Source of the DNA: Cesiribacter sp964504565
GTDB taxonomy: Bacteria > Bacteroidota > Bacteroidia > Cytophagales > Cyclobacteriaceae
Assembly: GCA_964504565.1 (NCBI GenBank)
Contig: CAZDEY010000004.1
Location: forward strand, 1 to 64,000
Direction: 5' to 3'
DNA: 64,000 nucleotides
Part shown: positions 34,946 to 44,180 of the stretch, one piece after another
Numbering within the stretch: position 1 is the stretch's first letter
Layout of the letters: each line of letters begins with the position of its first letter
Notes under the pieces: model-generated
Told to the model about the DNA's origin: nothing
Database searches by the model: none
The model's input: only the letters and a program-made list of their open reading frames with translations
Made by a program: the position numbers and the translations under genes

Positions 34946-37900
34946 ATGATCCCTCTCAAACTCACCCTCGAAGGCCTATACTCTTACCGCCAGCGGCAGG
35001 CAATTGATTTTGAGCAGCTTACAGCCGCCGGCCTGTTCGGTATTTTTGGGCAGGTGGGTAGCGGTAAAAGTTCTATTCTGGAGGCCATCATGTTTGCCCT
35101 CTATAACGATACCGAGCGCCTTAACCGCAGCGGCGACGACCGCTACTACAATATGCTCAACCTTCAGAGCAAGAAGTTCTATATCGATTTTCAGTTTAGG
35201 GCGGGTAGCGGCACCGGGCATATTTACCGCTTTACCTGCACTGCCAAGCGCAGCAGCAAACCCGATAAGTTTCAGGAGGTTAAAATTGGGAAGGACGACC
35301 GCTGCTACTACCAATTGCAGGGCGAGCAGTGGCTGCCGCTGGAGGGCGTGCAAGATGCCACCGAACTGCTGGGTATGGACTACAAACACTTCCGCCAAAC
35401 CTGTATAATTCCGCAGGGCAAATTCCGGGAGTTTATTGACCAAACCAGCGGCGACCGTACCAAAATGCTGAAGGAACTCTTCAGCCTTCACGCCTACGAC
35501 CTGGCCCCCCAAACCGGCCGGCTGGTAAAAGAGTGCGAACTGAAACTGGAAAACCTAAACGGACAACTNNNNNNNNNNNNNNNNNNNNNNNNNNNNNNNN
35601 NNNNNNNNNNNNNNNNNNNNNNNNNNNNNNNNNNNNGCTGACGGCCTAAACGAACTTCAGCATAAACTAACCGAAGCCCAACAGATCTGTACCGAGGCCG
35701 AAAAAAGCTGGCAGCAAAAGCAACTGGCCGAAAGCAAACTGGCCGCACTGGAAAAGATTTACCTAGACGCCCAAAACGCTCAGCAAGCCTACGAAACCCT
35801 GGCCCGGCAGCGCGAAGCCTACGAAAAGCGGCAGGAAAGCCTGAAAATTTACCAAAAAGCCCGCGAAGGTTTTGCCGATTTACTGCAGCAGCAAAAAGAT
35901 TTGACGCTGGAAACTACCCAGTGCCAGCAGCAGGTAGAAGCCAGCCTGCGCGAAATTGAGCAGACCGAAAATACCCTTAAACAAGCCGAAACCAATTATC
36001 AGCAGGCTAAGAAAGCTTATGCCCAGCGCGACGAGGTTCAGACGCTCTGTCAGGAACTGGAACGGCTGCTACAACTAAAAGAACTGAGTGAAAAGCTGGA
36101 GCAGGCCAAAAAGAACAGCCGGCAGCACCAGCAGCAGCTAGTTCAACTTCAGGAAAAACAGGAAAAAATACAGCAGGAACGCCAAACTGCCGAGCAACAA
36201 GTAGAGGTGGCCGAGGCCGGTCAGGAGCAGAGCCAGCGCCTAACCGAAGCCTACGCCTGGTTTACCCGCGAGCAGGATTTACTACTGCAGAAAAAACAGG
36301 AAAGCCAAAAACTCAGCACCCTGCAGCAAGAAATGGAAGGCTTGCGTAGCGAGCGCAGCACCAAACTAGCCGACCACCAGCACCTGGCCCAAGCCGCCGA
36401 CTGGCCCAGCCTGTTCACTTCTTTGGAAGAAGAATTAGCCCAACTGCAGCAGCAGGAAGAAAGCCTGAAAAAACAGCAGCAGCAGGCGCTGGTTCACCAA
36501 AAACTGAGCGAGTTTGCCGGCGAACTAAAAACCGGCGAGGCCTGTCCGCTCTGCGGCAGCCCGGAGCACCCCCAGCCCAACCACGCCCACCAGGATGATA
36601 GCGTTCTGGCTAAGTTAAGCGATCAGATGCAGCACCTGCAGCGGCGGCAAAAAAGCCTGAACGAGCTTCGCTATACCCTTTCCGACCTAAAAAACAATTT
36701 TAAGCACATTACCCAAAACCTAAAGCAGCAGCAGAACCAAGTTGAAAATTGGGTACGGCAGCACGAGGCGCACCAGCAGCAGTTTAACTGGCCGGAGCTG
36801 GAAGGCAAAACCGCCCAGGAAGTTAACGAGCTACGTGAGGCTGCCCGTAAAAAGCAGCAGCGCTACCATCAACTGCAGGAGCAGTGCAAGCAACTGCGCC
36901 GGCAGGAGGCTGAGCTAAGCACCCAGCTAAACCAGTTGCAGCAGCAAGCGGGCACCCAAGCTAAGGAAGAACACCGGCTGGAAGGTCAGTACGAAAGTTT
37001 TTTGGCCGAGCTAAGCGAGAAAACCCGCGGCTGGCTAAGCCACACTCGCTCGCAGATTAGCCAGAACTTGCTGAAGGGCCGGCAGCAGTACCAGCAACTG
37101 GAGCAGCAGTGGCAGCAGGCGCAGCATAAGCAGCAGCAGGCCGCCCTGGCTCACCAGCAGGCTCAAACCCGGCACGACGAAGCCTATAAAAACCTAAACC
37201 GCTTTAAGGAAAAAACCGCCGCTCTGGAGGAAACCCTGAAGCAGCGCTGCCGCCAGTACAGCTTCCTGAATTGCGAGCAGGTGGAAACCATACTGGAACA
37301 AGCCCTGGATACCGAGAAGGAAATTCAGGAAGTTGAGGGTTATTTTCAGAGCTTGCGCGATAAAGAGAGCTACTGGCGTAACCAGAAACTGCAGCTTCAG
37401 AACCAACCTTACCAAGCCGAGGCGCACGCCAAATTAAAGTCTGAACTGGCCGAAGCCGACCAAAAACTGGAGAACCTGAAGGAAGACCGTACCCGCCTGC
37501 AGGAGCAGCTAAAGCGGCAGGAAAGCCAGCTAAAGCAGAAGCATGAGTTGGAGGGGGAGCAGGAGAAGCTGCAAATTAGGCTGGATAATTTAAAGGAAAT
37601 GGCACGGCTGTTTAAGGGGCAGGGCTTTGTTGATTTTGCCTCGGGCCACTACCTGGAGCTGCTGTGCCGCTCGGCCAACGAACGCTTCTTCCGGCTAACG
37701 CACAACAACTTAAGCCTGGAGCTGGACGAAAAACACAACTTTGTAGTGCGCGATTACCTGAACGGCGGCCGTACCCGCTTACTTAAAACCTTGAGCGGCG
37801 GCCAAAGCTTTCAGGCCGCGCTCTGCCTGGCCCTGGCCATGACGGAGTACATAAAAAGCCTGACCGGCGCCCAGCAAAGCTTCTTCTTCCTAGACGAAGG

Positions 37901-38093
37901 CTTCGGCAGCCTGGACAAGGACAGCCTGCGCATAGTGTTTGATACCCTAAAGAGCCTCCGCCACGAGAACCGCATAGTCGGCATTATCAGCCACGTAGAA
38001 GAACTCCAGCAGGAAATAGACCTCTTCCTTCAGGTAGAAAACGATAAAGAAAAGGGTAGTTTAGTGAGCTGTAGTTGGGAAATGGCGGGGTAG
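34946..38093 (+). CDS. sbcC: Exonuclease subunit SbcC, interrupted by an N gap
   Basis: SbcC is the Rad50-type ATPase that works with SbcD. Walker A is GQVGSGKSS near residue 35. After the gap, long coiled coils lead to the zinc hook (ACPLCGSPEHPQP) and back, then the signature region TLSGGQSFQAALC and Walker B FFFLDEGFGSLDKD. 68 Ns at 35569-35636 fall in the first coil; before them the frame follows 34946, after them it runs from 35637 to the stop. About 1049 codons in total is normal, so the frame change is a gap artefact. The coils are extremely Gln-rich. Confidence 0.95.
35569..35636. other. Assembly gap (68 N) inside sbcC
   Basis: Sixty-eight Ns in the coding region for the Gln-rich coiled coil. 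The flanking frames do not agree for a 68-base gap, so the true length must differ. Confidence 0.98.
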
Positions 38094-38131
38094 TGAGGTG
38101 GTGAGTTAGCGAATTGGCGAATGAGTTATAA
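38090..38131 (-). repeat. Degenerate repeat words after sbcC
   Basis: TAGTGAGGTGGTGAGTTAGCGAATTGGCGAATGAG carries the inverted form of the CTCACCAATTCACC words seen before other genes. A further fragment (TCTAACATCTAGCTTCTAAC) lies at 38655-38678, directly before the GMC oxidoreductase gene. Confidence 0.55.
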
Positions 38132-38146
38132 TGTAAAAATTACCGG

Positions 38147-38542
38147 GTGAATAATTTCAATCAGAATATTGACGAATACTTAGAACAGGCTGCTACCAAG
38201 TTGGGTGGTAACTTATCTAAAAACAGACCTGGCTATCCAGAATTATTAAGAACTTTTGAAGAGCGAAGAATTGACTGGACTGATAATAGCATAAATAAAG
38301 CTATACTTATTCAGCCCGCTTTTACCAGTAAAGGCGTTGATGATTCTTTATGGCAATTTCGTATTGCTGCTTGGTATCATATACCACCAAAATCTTTAAA
38401 GTATTCTAAGTCATTAATTAAGAATACATCCTTTAATATTATAATCAGGCAGCTAGATGAATTATTTGAAAATGCTATTAATATTTTAGACAAAATTGAT
38501 CTCGATGAATTAAAGAAAATTTCAACCTCAATTTCATCGTAG
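38147..38542 (+). CDS. Hypothetical 131-aa protein, AT-rich
   Basis: The frame opens at GTG 38147 (MNNFNQNIDEYLEQ); no ATG start is available in frame. It is a soluble, mixed alpha/beta protein with FEERRIDWTDNSINKAILIQP, WQFRIAAWYHIPP and a helical, charged C-terminus. I recognise no family. Base composition and codon use are far more AT-rich than sbcC and the GMC gene on either side, and it is bordered by repeat fragments, which suggests an acquired gene. Confidence 0.6.
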   Translation: MNNFNQNIDEYLEQAATKLGGNLSKNRPGYPELLRTFEERRIDWTDNSINKAILIQPAFTSKGVDDSLWQFRIAAWYHIPPKSLKYSKSLIKNTSFNIIIRQLDELFENAINILDKIDLDELKKISTSISS

Positions 38543-38680
38543 AATACCTCTCTCAGATATGCTCCAGGGGTTGTAAATATAATTATTGAATTTTATCTTA
38601 ACTGAAAGTTTATCAGGCAAACCTACCTGTACATTTCATTAATTTTTTTCTAAAATCTAACATCTAGCTTCTAACTTCTA

Positions 38681-40249
38681 TTGAAACACAACTACGACTA
38701 CATCATTATCGGCAGCGGGTTTGGAGGCTCGGTAAGTGCGTTGCGCCTGGCCGAGAAGGGCTATAAGGTATTGGTGGTAGAACGGGGCAAGTGGTATCAG
38801 GGCAAAGACTTTCCAAAAACTAACTGGAACTTACCTAAATGGCTCTGGATGCCGGCATTGCGCTTTTTTGGTATAATGAAGCTGAGTATTTTCCGGCACG
38901 TGGCGGTGCTTTCGGGCGCTGGGGTGGGTGGCGGTTCGCTGGTGTACGCCAATACTTTGCCTATTCCTAAAAAAGCATTTTATACTACCGGAAGCTGGGC
39001 TAAGTTAAACAATTGGGAAACCGCCCTGAAACCATTCTACCAACTGGCATACAAAATGCTGGGTGCTGCCCCCAACCCTCACCTGGCCGACGCCGATTTA
39101 GCCCTAAAGGAACTAGCCGAACAAGATGGCCTGGCCCGGCAGTTTGAGCCTACCAAGGTAGCGGTGTATTTTGGTACGCCCGGCCAAACCCAACCCGACC
39201 CCTACTTTGGTGGTGAGGGCCCCAGCCGCAGCGGCTGTATTTTTTGCGGCGGTTGCATGACGGGCTGCCGCCACAACGCTAAAAACACGCTGGATAAAAA
39301 CTACCTCTACCTGGCTCAAAAGAAAGGGGCCGAAATTTTAGCCGAGCAGGAGGTGACAGATGTTAAGCCGCTGGACGGAGCCTCCGGCGCTACCGGCTAC
39401 CAGGTTAGCATTCAAAGCAGCACCAAGTATTTTAAGAAAAAACAAAGCCTTACTGCCCGGGGCGTAGTGTTTTCCGGCGGGGTAATTGGCACTGTAAAAC
39501 TACTGCTGCAGCTTAAAAAGCGCGGCTCCCTACCCAACTTATCTGACCGCCTGGGGCACGACGTGCGTACCAATAACGAAACGCTGGTGAGCGTATCTAC
39601 CCGGCGGCGCGATTTAGATTTTAGCCGGGGCCTGGCCATCGGCAGTATACTGCATACCGACGAAAACACCCACTTGGAGGTTTGTCGCTACTCGGAAGGG
39701 TCCGGCGCCTGGAAGTTTCTGCATATGCCTCTATCGTCGGGCAAGGGCTTTTTGCAGCGGGTATTTAATATGAAGAAGCAGTTTCTGAGCCATCCGCTGC
39801 ACTACCTGCGCATTTACACTCGTAGCTGGTCGCGGCATACGGTGGTACTGCTGTTTATGCAAACGCTAGATAGCACCCTGCGGCTAAAACTAAGCCCTAC
39901 CGGCCTTATAAACTCGGCCCTGGGCAGCGGCCCGCCCCCCAGCGCCGACATTCCCGAATCGGCCCGGCTAACCCAAAAATACGCCCAAGTGGTAAACGGC
40001 TCGCCCACCACCTTCTCGCTGGAAGCCCTCTTTGGTTTGCCCACCACCGCCCACATACTAGGCGGGGCCGTAATGGGCGAAACCGCCCAGGAAGGCGTAA
40101 TTGATAGGAACAATCGGGTATTCGGCTACCAGAACATGCTGGTTATTGACGGCTCCATGATTTCGGCCAACCCCGGCGTAAACCCTTCGCTCAGCATTAC
40201 CGCCATAGCCGAACACGCTATGAGTTTGGTGGAGGGGAAGAAGGGGTAA
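38681..40249 (+). CDS. GMC family FAD-dependent oxidoreductase
   Basis: The 522-aa product has the dinucleotide fold YIIIGSGFGGSVSALRLAE at residues 7-25, then LSGAGVGGGSLVYANT. A Cys-rich insert GCIFCGGCMTGCRHNAKNTL lies near residue 185-205, and the C-terminal HILGGAVMG and NPGVNPSLSITAIAEHAM hold the FAD. The insert with four clustered cysteines is seen in cholesterol-oxidase-like/GMC proteins of environmental bacteria. The substrate is not known. The start is TTG 38681, which gives a clean N-terminus. Confidence 0.9.
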   Translation: MKHNYDYIIIGSGFGGSVSALRLAEKGYKVLVVERGKWYQGKDFPKTNWNLPKWLWMPALRFFGIMKLSIFRHVAVLSGAGVGGGSLVYANTLPIPKKAFYTTGSWAKLNNWETALKPFYQLAYKMLGAAPNPHLADADLALKELAEQDGLARQFEPTKVAVYFGTPGQTQPDPYFGGEGPSRSGCIFCGGCMTGCRHNAKNTLDKNYLYLAQKKGAEILAEQEVTDVKPLDGASGATGYQVSIQSSTKYFKKKQSLTARGVVFSGGVIGTVKLLLQLKKRGSLPNLSDRLGHDVRTNNETLVSVSTRRRDLDFSRGLAIGSILHTDENTHLEVCRYSEGSGAWKFLHMPLSSGKGFLQRVFNMKKQFLSHPLHYLRIYTRSWSRHTVVLLFMQTLDSTLRLKLSPTGLINSALGSGPPPSADIPESARLTQKYAQVVNGSPTTFSLEALFGLPTTAHILGGAVMGETAQEGVIDRNNRVFGYQNMLVIDGSMISANPGVNPSLSITAIAEHAMSLVEGKKG

Positions 40250-40304
40250 CCTAATTGTTACTGCAGCCTAGAAACTATCCTAATTGTTTACACACGATAA
40301 TGTG

Positions 40305-40637
40305 CCCCGGGCTAAAGCCGAGCGAGGAAAGTTAAATTATTATAGCTCCGTCGCTCGGCTCCTGCCGAGTGACTTGCTAATTATAAGGCCTCCTGGCCGC
40401 GATGGTTAAGCTTGCCTTAGCCGTTTAACTACGCTCCTTACTCCTAAGTAGGGTCCTGGCCGAGTAATTATATGATTTGGCAGACTCCCGGCCAGTTGGT
40501 TCCAGACGGGCTGCCCCGAAGGTAATTTATATCATTATCTCAGCAAAATAGGCTCGACCATTAGCTCACACTCGGCTGGAGCCGAGCGAGGGACGTACAC
40601 CGCTCGGCTTCTGCCTGGGAAGCTTAGCCAAGTAATT
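40305..40637. repeat. Cluster of REP-like palindromes upstream of the RAYT gene
   Basis: At least four units fill the gap before the transposase. 40305-40327 is inverted (CTAAAGCCGAGCGAGG). 40349-40384 is direct (TCGCTCGGCTCCTGCCGAGTG). 40561-40592 is inverted, with a perfect CTCGGCT-GG-AGCCGAG stem. 40600-40637 is a degenerate direct unit (CGCTCGGCTTCTGCC). The third matches the unit at 41318-41349 in 30 of 32 positions. No protein-coding gene is visible in the 450-bp space. Confidence 0.8.
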
Positions 40638-40699
40638 CACTAATTCGGCATACTTTTGACTACAACAAAACCATCACAACAAATTGTAGTTCTTTCCAT

Positions 40700-41230
40700 A
40701 TGTCCGAATACCGAAAAACGTACGAGGGTGGGTTGTTCTTTCTGACATTTTCGGTAGTAGGCTGGTTAGATGTATTTACCCGTAGCGAATACTCCGATAT
40801 TCTAACTAAAAATCTTAACTACAGTACCCGGCACAAAAGTCTGAAGCTATTTGCTTATGTTATTATGCCTAGCCATATGCATTTGGTGGTTCGCCGAACC
40901 GAAGGCAAGATGGGCGATTGGCTGCGCGATTATAAGTCGTACTGTGCCAAAGAAATCATCAGCGCCATTCAGGATAACCCGCAGGAAAGCCGGAAAGAAA
41001 CCCTACTCTATATGTTTCGCTACTTTGCCAAGGTTCAGAAGCAGAATAAAGAATTCATGTTCTGGCAGAAAACCAGTTATCCGGTAGATATTACCAGTGC
41101 AGCTATACGGAAGCAAAAAGTGGATTACATTCACCAAAACCCCGTTCGAGCGGGCTACGTAGACGAGCCCCAGCATTGGCGATACAGTAGCGCCTATCCG
41201 CTGCAGGAGGTTAAGCTTTCTGAGATTTAA
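40700..41230 (+). CDS. REP-associated tyrosine transposase (RAYT, Y1/IS200-like)
   Basis: The 176-aa single-strand DNA transposase has the HUH motif PSHMHLVVRR near residues 56-65 (His-Met-His) and the catalytic tyrosine in KVDYIHQNPVRAGYV near 145. The latter is the RAYT-type signature. RAYTs act on REP hairpins rather than mobilising their own gene. Here the gene is bordered on both sides by such hairpins in inverted orientation. Length is usual for the family and the frame is intact, so it may be active. Confidence 0.92.
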   Translation: MSEYRKTYEGGLFFLTFSVVGWLDVFTRSEYSDILTKNLNYSTRHKSLKLFAYVIMPSHMHLVVRRTEGKMGDWLRDYKSYCAKEIISAIQDNPQESRKETLLYMFRYFAKVQKQNKEFMFWQKTSYPVDITSAAIRKQKVDYIHQNPVRAGYVDEPQHWRYSSAYPLQEVKLSEI

Positions 41231-41282
41231 AGTTAGGTACCGCAGTTAAGACTACCCGCCCGGAAGACTCAGGAATTAGTCA

Positions 41283-41368
41283 GCCACTCGCGAGGACGCG
41301 AGCGGTGGAATAAACGACCCTCGCTCGCCTCCAGGCGAGTGTGAGCTAATTCTGGAGCCTCTTGGCTA
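41283..41368 (+). repeat. REP-like hairpins downstream of the RAYT gene
   Basis: The first hairpin (41283-41308) has CTCGC/GCGAG closing over GAGGAC and matches the one at 18003-18024. The second (41318-41349) has CTCGCCT-CC-AGGCGAG. Compared with 40561-40592, one stem G-C pair is switched to C-G, a compensatory change. The tail (GGAGCCTCTTGGCTAC) resembles the inverse of 18073-18095. Confidence 0.85.
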
Positions 41369-41375
41369 CACCACC

Positions 41376-41834
41376 TCACCTCTCCCTCCCAATAATCCGC
41401 TCATCCCAAACCTTATCGTATACTTTGGCTACTTTAACCTTCTTCATAGCCGGGTGCAGGGGGTTAACTAGGTAGTTAAACTCGCTCTTGATGATAACCG
41501 ATGGCACCTTCAACACCAAATGTTTAGCGGCTTTTAAAAACTCGGTGCCGGCGTACTTAGAGGCCAGGCCGGCGGGTGTCAGGTTCAAGTCGGTAGGCAG
41601 GGGGTGTAGGGTATGAATTTGGGCATCCGGCAGCTCCAGTACTACTACGCACTGGTCGGCGGGGGCTTTTTCGTCGTCGAAGAGGGCCAGTACCTCCAGC
41701 GTGGCCAGCGACTCGGAGCCGGCCGTGTAGAGCATCCGGTACTAGGGCAAGTTCCAGCGACCCGGGTATTTTTCGGCACCAATACCACTTAAATCTTGGG
41801 CGTAGCGCTGCCGGGTAATTCGGTATACCAGCAT
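41376..41834 (-). pseudogene. RES-domain toxin gene interrupted by an amber stop
   Basis: RES toxins of RES-Xre systems degrade NAD+. Reading from ATG 41834 gives MLVYRITRQRYAQDLSGIGA...GRWNLP, then TAG (41742-41744), then in the same frame YRMLYTAGSESLATLEVLAL to the end at 41376. Without the stop the product is about 151 aa, normal for the family, with the expected Arg, GRW, YTA and Glu positions. The intact piece from 41735 lacks the N-terminal active-site part. It follows the antitoxin by 3 bases. A real nonsense mutation or a base-call error are both possible. Confidence 0.82.
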
Positions 41835-41837
41835 ACC

Positions 41838-42275
41838 TTAACCGAACACGCCGTGCTCAATACGGCCCAGCACCTGCTCAACCACCGTATAGCCAACCGT
41901 AGAACTTAGCAAATCAATTGGTTTTTGCGTACCCAGTGAGCGGACCGGCTTGCGTAGCCAGCGGCCAAACTTTTCCTTACTGCCAAACACTTCTACCCCC
42001 CTAATAAACAGACGCGTGAGCAGCAACATATGGGTATACTGCGCCGGGCTTAGCTTGTGGGCATTGCTGTAGCGCTGTAGGTTGCGGCCCGTCATGCCGA
42101 CTACCTGCGCAATTTCCTCGCGGCTCAGGCCCAGTTCTTCGGCCAGCTTCACCAACTCGGCCTTGGTTACCGATTCGCGCTGGGTTTCGTAAATAATAAA
42201 GATACCGCCAGACTCAATAGCCGGCTGCGCTTCCTTATCGAAGATTTGCTGGTAACGGATTTGCGCGGCAGACAT
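41838..42275 (-). CDS. Xre/MbcA/ParS family antitoxin (DUF2384)
   Basis: The 145-aa antitoxin of the RES-Xre pair. A helix-turn-helix region (SREEIAQVVGMTGRNLQRY) sits near residue 50-70 and the C-terminal DUF2384 region contains VEVFGSKEKFGRWLRKPVRSLG and GYTVVEQVLGRIEHGVFG. It is intact while the toxin is broken. Antitoxins of this type repress their own promoter; here the upstream DNA carries repeat sequences rather than an obvious operator. Confidence 0.9.
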   Translation of the reverse strand: MSAAQIRYQQIFDKEAQPAIESGGIFIIYETQRESVTKAELVKLAEELGLSREEIAQVVGMTGRNLQRYSNAHKLSPAQYTHMLLLTRLFIRGVEVFGSKEKFGRWLRKPVRSLGTQKPIDLLSSTVGYTVVEQVLGRIEHGVFG

Positions 42276-42333
42276 AAAGTTGGTGGGTTAGTAAATTGGT
42301 GCGTTAGTGCGTTAGGCCCTGAAATTTATCCTG

Positions 42334-42405
42334 AATTAGGTTCAGAACCTATTCAGGGTGACGGTGGATTGGTGAGTGTCATCCTGAACCTGTTTCAGGA
42401 TCTAT
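42334..42405. repeat. Inverted REP pair (REPIN-like), CCTGAA type
   Basis: The right half is GTCATCCTGAACCTG...TTTCAGGATCT (42379-42404); the left half is its inverse (CTATTCAGGGTGAC, with AATTAGGTTCAGAACC before it). Both ends read GTCAYCCTGAA. This word pair resembles a hairpin repeat widespread in Bacteroidota, as I recall. It lies upstream of the antitoxin and the hydrolase gene. Confidence 0.7.
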
Positions 42406-42530
42406 TAAACCACATTTCTATTCAGACAAATATAGTGAATTATACCAAATTTGTCTGGCAGGTTTTTAGTAAAATTGGGTTGGGTTGAAGTGAGCCAGCT
42501 TTGCTATATTGCGCTAAACCTACTTTTATT

Positions 42531-44063
42531 ATGAAAACCCGCCTCATTCTTCTCTTACTATTTTATCCCCTTTTTCTTTCGGCTCAAAGCCAAAAAGCTA
42601 TCCTTAAAAAGCTGGATGCCTACTACCAGCAGGTAGTACAGGACTGGAGCATCCCGGGCATGACGGTTGGCGTAGTAAAGGATGGTGAACTTATCTTCAG
42701 CAAAGGTTACGGTACTAAGGAAGTAGGTTCTACCGATAAACCCGACGGGAATACGCTTTACGCCATTGCCTCTAACTCCAAAGCCTTCACCTCGGCCATA
42801 ATTGCCCAACTAGTGCAGGAAGGCAAACTAAACTGGAACGATAAGGTAAAGGACTACCTGCCCAACTTTAAACTGCCCGACCCCTACGCTACGGAAAACG
42901 CTACCGTACGCGATGTACTTAGCCACCGCGTAGGCCTGGGCACCTTTAGCGGCGATGGCATTTGGTACAAAAGCACACTGACCGCCTCCGAAATTATGGA
43001 GCGGATGCAGTACCTGCCACAGGCCTACCCCTTTAGAGCAGGTTACGGCTACAGCAACCTTATGTACATTACCACCGGCGAACTTATTAAGCAGATAACC
43101 GGCAAAAGCTGGAGCCAAAATGTACAGGAACGCTTTCTGGAGCCTTTGGGCATGAACCGCACCCTCACCAGCATTTCTCAACTGGAACAAACCGGCAATT
43201 TTGCCACCCCCCATATGCTGGTTGAAGGCCAGAATATTCCGATTGACTGGGTAAGCTGGGATGAGGTTGCCGCTACCGGCGGCTTAATTTCCAGCGTAAA
43301 CGATGTAGCCAAGTGGATGATCTTCAACCTAAACCACGGCCTACACGGGGGCGATACACTCCTGACCCCCGCCAGCCGCAATATGCTTTGGACGCCCCAC
43401 AATAACTTTGCAGTAGACCATACCCAGCCTAACGATACCGAAACCCACTTTCGTAGCTACGGCCTGGGCTGGAGCCTGAGCGATTACCGGGGCCGGATGT
43501 TGGTAGCCCATACCGGCGGCTACGATGGCTTTATTACGGCCGTTAACCTGCTGCCCGACGAGAACCTGGGGGTGGTGGTGCTAACTAATGGCGTAAAGAG
43601 CCCCATTGGCGCGGTTAGCCGCTATACGCTGGATGCCTTTACCGGCGGCAACCAAAAAGATTGGTCGGCCTACTACCTGCAGCGGGTAAACGAGGGGCAG
43701 GCTAAAGATACCCGCATAGCCGACCGTAAAGCTGCCCGGCTAGAGGGTACCAAGCCTAGTTTGCCGCTGCAAGCCTACACCGGCACCTACTATACTGATA
43801 CCTACGGCAATATAACGGTTACGGAGGAAGGCGGCCGCCTAAAGCTAAACTTTGAGCATACCCCCGGCCTGGCCGCCACGCTTACCCACTGGCACTATAA
43901 CGTATGGGAAATTGAGTGGCAGGAACCCAGCGCCTGGTTCACCTTTGGAACGGTGCAGTTTACGCTGGATAATAACTTGGAGGTAACCGGCCTACAGTTT
44001 GATGTACCTAACGACGACTTTTGGTTTGAAGAACTGAACGCTAAACGGGTAGTAACTAAGTAA
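42531..44063 (+). CDS. Secreted serine hydrolase, beta-lactamase class C family
   Basis: The start was set at ATG 42531 (MKTRLILLLL), giving a signal peptide ending SAQ; the frame is open to 42501. The class C fold shows the catalytic SNSKAFTSA (SxxK), the Tyr motif YGYSNLMY and the VAHTGGYDGF (HTG) motif. A C-terminal DUF3471-like region follows (LQAYTGTYYTDTYGNITV). Such proteins are usually D-aminopeptidases, esterases or uncharacterised hydrolases rather than drug-resistance enzymes. No regulator is adjacent. Confidence 0.9.
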   Translation: MKTRLILLLLFYPLFLSAQSQKAILKKLDAYYQQVVQDWSIPGMTVGVVKDGELIFSKGYGTKEVGSTDKPDGNTLYAIASNSKAFTSAIIAQLVQEGKLNWNDKVKDYLPNFKLPDPYATENATVRDVLSHRVGLGTFSGDGIWYKSTLTASEIMERMQYLPQAYPFRAGYGYSNLMYITTGELIKQITGKSWSQNVQERFLEPLGMNRTLTSISQLEQTGNFATPHMLVEGQNIPIDWVSWDEVAATGGLISSVNDVAKWMIFNLNHGLHGGDTLLTPASRNMLWTPHNNFAVDHTQPNDTETHFRSYGLGWSLSDYRGRMLVAHTGGYDGFITAVNLLPDENLGVVVLTNGVKSPIGAVSRYTLDAFTGGNQKDWSAYYLQRVNEGQAKDTRIADRKAARLEGTKPSLPLQAYTGTYYTDTYGNITVTEEGGRLKLNFEHTPGLAATLTHWHYNVWEIEWQEPSAWFTFGTVQFTLDNNLEVTGLQFDVPNDDFWFEELNAKRVVTK

Positions 44064-44180
44064 TTTCGGCCAATGCCGCTTAACCCTTAGGGCGCCTAGC
44101 AGTTATGGCATGAGGAAAGTCAGGTTTACCAACCACTTTGCTCATGTTCATTTTCTGCTAATTAGCCCAAATTTGCCTCT

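Noticed and set aside
41376..41735. 119-aa minus-strand frame as a stand-alone gene
   Set aside because: In-frame upstream sequence to ATG 41834 completes a RES domain after one amber codon, so this is the 3' part of a broken toxin gene.
42531..44063. Antibiotic-resistance beta-lactamase
   Set aside because: Although the class C motifs are present, the DUF3471-like tail and lack of an AmpR-type regulator point to the broader serine hydrolase group, not a resistance enzyme.
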